Shown: piece after piece, positions 5,896-6,599 of the stretch
Position numbering within the stretch: the stretch's first letter is position 1
Layout of the letters: every line of letters begins with the position of its first letter
Origin: NZ13-RE01 sp964612975
GTDB taxonomy: Bacteria; Dictyoglomota; Dictyoglomia; Dictyoglomales; Dictyoglomaceae
NCBI GenBank assembly: GCA_964612975.1
Contig: CAZTGC010000020.1
Span: 1 to 6,599 of the forward strand
DNA length: 6,599 bases
Reading direction: 5' to 3'
Notes under the pieces: model-generated
What the model was told of the DNA's origin: nothing
Databases searched by the model: none
What the model saw: only the letters and a program-made list of their open reading frames with translations
Program-made: the position numbers and the translations under genes

Positions 5896-6599
5896 TTAAA
5901 TCTTTCCCTCTGCAATTTTAACGAGATATTTCCCGTATCCACTATTCTTTAACTGTGTTGCTAATTCAAGAAGTTGCTCCTTTGTTATATATCCAAGCCT
6001 ATAGACTATTTCTTCAATACAGGCTATTTTAAAAAACTGCCTTTTTTCAATAATTCTTACAAAATCAGCAGCCTGATGAAGGGAATCAAATGTTCCTGCA
6101 TCAATCCAGGTGTAGCCTCTTCCAAATTTTTTAACCTTAAGTTTACCTTTTTCAAGATAAAGCTTGTTTAAGTCTGTAATTTCAAGCTCACCTCTGGAAG
6201 AGGGTTTTAAAGACTTTGCAAGTTTGGGAGCTTCGGCATCATAAAGATATAATCCAGTTACTGCGTAATTTGATTTTGGTTTAGCAGGTTTCTCCTCTAA
6301 AGAGAGGGCTCTTCCCTCTATATCAAATTCAACAACACCAAACCTCTCTGGATCACTCACCGGATAGGCAAAGACTGTAGCTCCTTCATTTTCAGCTAAG
6401 GCTTCCTTAAGTAAGCTATGTAAACCATGTCCAAAGAAAAAGTTATCTCCCAGAATTAGCCATACACTATCATTTCCAATAAATTCTTCTCCAATTATCA
6501 ATGCCTCAGCAATACCATTTGCCTTTGGTTGAGATAAATAATAAAACTTTATCCCTAAATGTGAGCCATCCTTAAATAATTCTTCAAATCTTTTAATAT
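5896..6599 (-). CDS. rmlA: Glucose-1-phosphate thymidylyltransferase, 5' end off the window
   Basis: RmlA condenses glucose-1-phosphate with dTTP to give dTDP-glucose, the first step to dTDP-L-rhamnose and other dTDP-6-deoxyhexoses; it is cytosolic and a homotetramer in known members. About 234 codons are visible of about 290, so roughly 60 N-terminal residues, including the GxGTRL-type nucleotide motif, lie beyond the right edge. The frame is open to 6599. The TTG at 6499-6501 is an internal Leu, since the upstream residues (FKDGSHLGIKFYY, QPKANGIAEAL) already match the family. Motifs are LILGDNFFFGHGL (LGDN at 6442-6453), VSDPERFGVVEFD, LEEKPAKPKSNYAVTGLY (EEKP at 6286-6297), RGELEITD (6172-6195), WIDAGT (6091-6108), IEKRQ with KIACIEEI, and the GYGKYL C-terminus. 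It is the first visible gene of the minus-strand operon. No rmlB, rmlC or rmlD is visible, so the final sugar cannot be named. Confidence 0.97.
   Translation of the reverse strand, partial: IKRFEELFKDGSHLGIKFYYLSQPKANGIAEALIIGEEFIGNDSVWLILGDNFFFGHGLHSLLKEALAENEGATVFAYPVSDPERFGVVEFDIEGRALSLEEKPAKPKSNYAVTGLYLYDAEAPKLAKSLKPSSRGELEITDLNKLYLEKGKLKVKKFGRGYTWIDAGTFDSLHQAADFVRIIEKRQFFKIACIEEIVYRLGYITKEQLLELATQLKNSGYGKYLVKIAEGKI

Noticed and set aside
5974..6171. Plus-strand 65-residue frame
   Set aside because: Antisense to conserved rmlA sequence.
6499..6501. TTG on the minus strand as the start of a short RmlA
   Set aside because: Upstream codons to the right edge encode family-conserved RmlA residues; the gene is cut by the window.
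1..6599. CRISPR array, tRNA/rRNA, insertion sequence or integrase
   Set aside because: No spaced direct repeats, RNA-gene-like segments or transposase-like frames were seen; nearly all readable sequence is accounted for by the six genes.

Overview
The window holds parts of six protein-coding genes from a surface-polysaccharide (capsule) locus. Base composition is AT-rich. Arginine is mostly AGA/AGG, ATA is common for isoleucine, and the proteins are rich in Lys, Glu and Ile. The KpsC/KpsS pair is the enzyme set that builds the poly-Kdo lipid anchor of ABC-transporter-dependent (group 2/3-type) capsules, which points to a Gram-negative (diderm) bacterium. The codon pattern would fit a low-GC thermophile-like lineage (for example Thermodesulfovibrio or Aquificota) or an epsilonproteobacterium, but this is only a weak inference.

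Layout: on the + strand, positions 1-1452 are the middle and C-terminal part of kpsC, cut by the left edge and by a run of 100 N (1453-1552). Positions 1553-2304 are the C-terminal 60-65% of kpsS, whose start lies in the gap. On the - strand, reading from the right edge leftwards, there is a tightly packed operon: rmlA (5896 to beyond 6599, 5' end off the window), a two-domain GT2 glycosyltransferase (3838-5892, TTG start), a GT-B/GT4-like glycosyltransferase (2831-3847, ATG) and a cysC-type adenylylsulfate kinase (2217-2834, GTG). Spacings in the operon are 3 nt, a 10-nt overlap and a 4-nt overlap, so translational coupling is likely. The two gene groups converge, and the 3' ends of kpsS and cysC overlap by 88 nt.

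How the genes fit together: RmlA would make dTDP-glucose, the entry to dTDP-rhamnose and other dTDP-6-deoxyhexoses. The two glycosyltransferases would assemble the repeat unit. The APS kinase would supply PAPS, suggesting a sulfated glycan, although no sulfotransferase is visible. KpsC/KpsS would make the poly-Kdo linker on the lipid carrier before export. The export ABC transporter (KpsMT/KpsED) is not in the window.

No RNA gene, CRISPR array, insertion sequence or clear promoter was seen. The only stretch without readable sequence is the N run. The points most worth a second look are the size and placement of the gap, the antisense overlap of kpsS and cysC with an inverted repeat inside it, the degenerate first half of the GT2 protein, the APS kinase in a capsule operon, and the single in-frame stop separating rmlA from the GT2 gene. 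I do not see a clearly new biological system.
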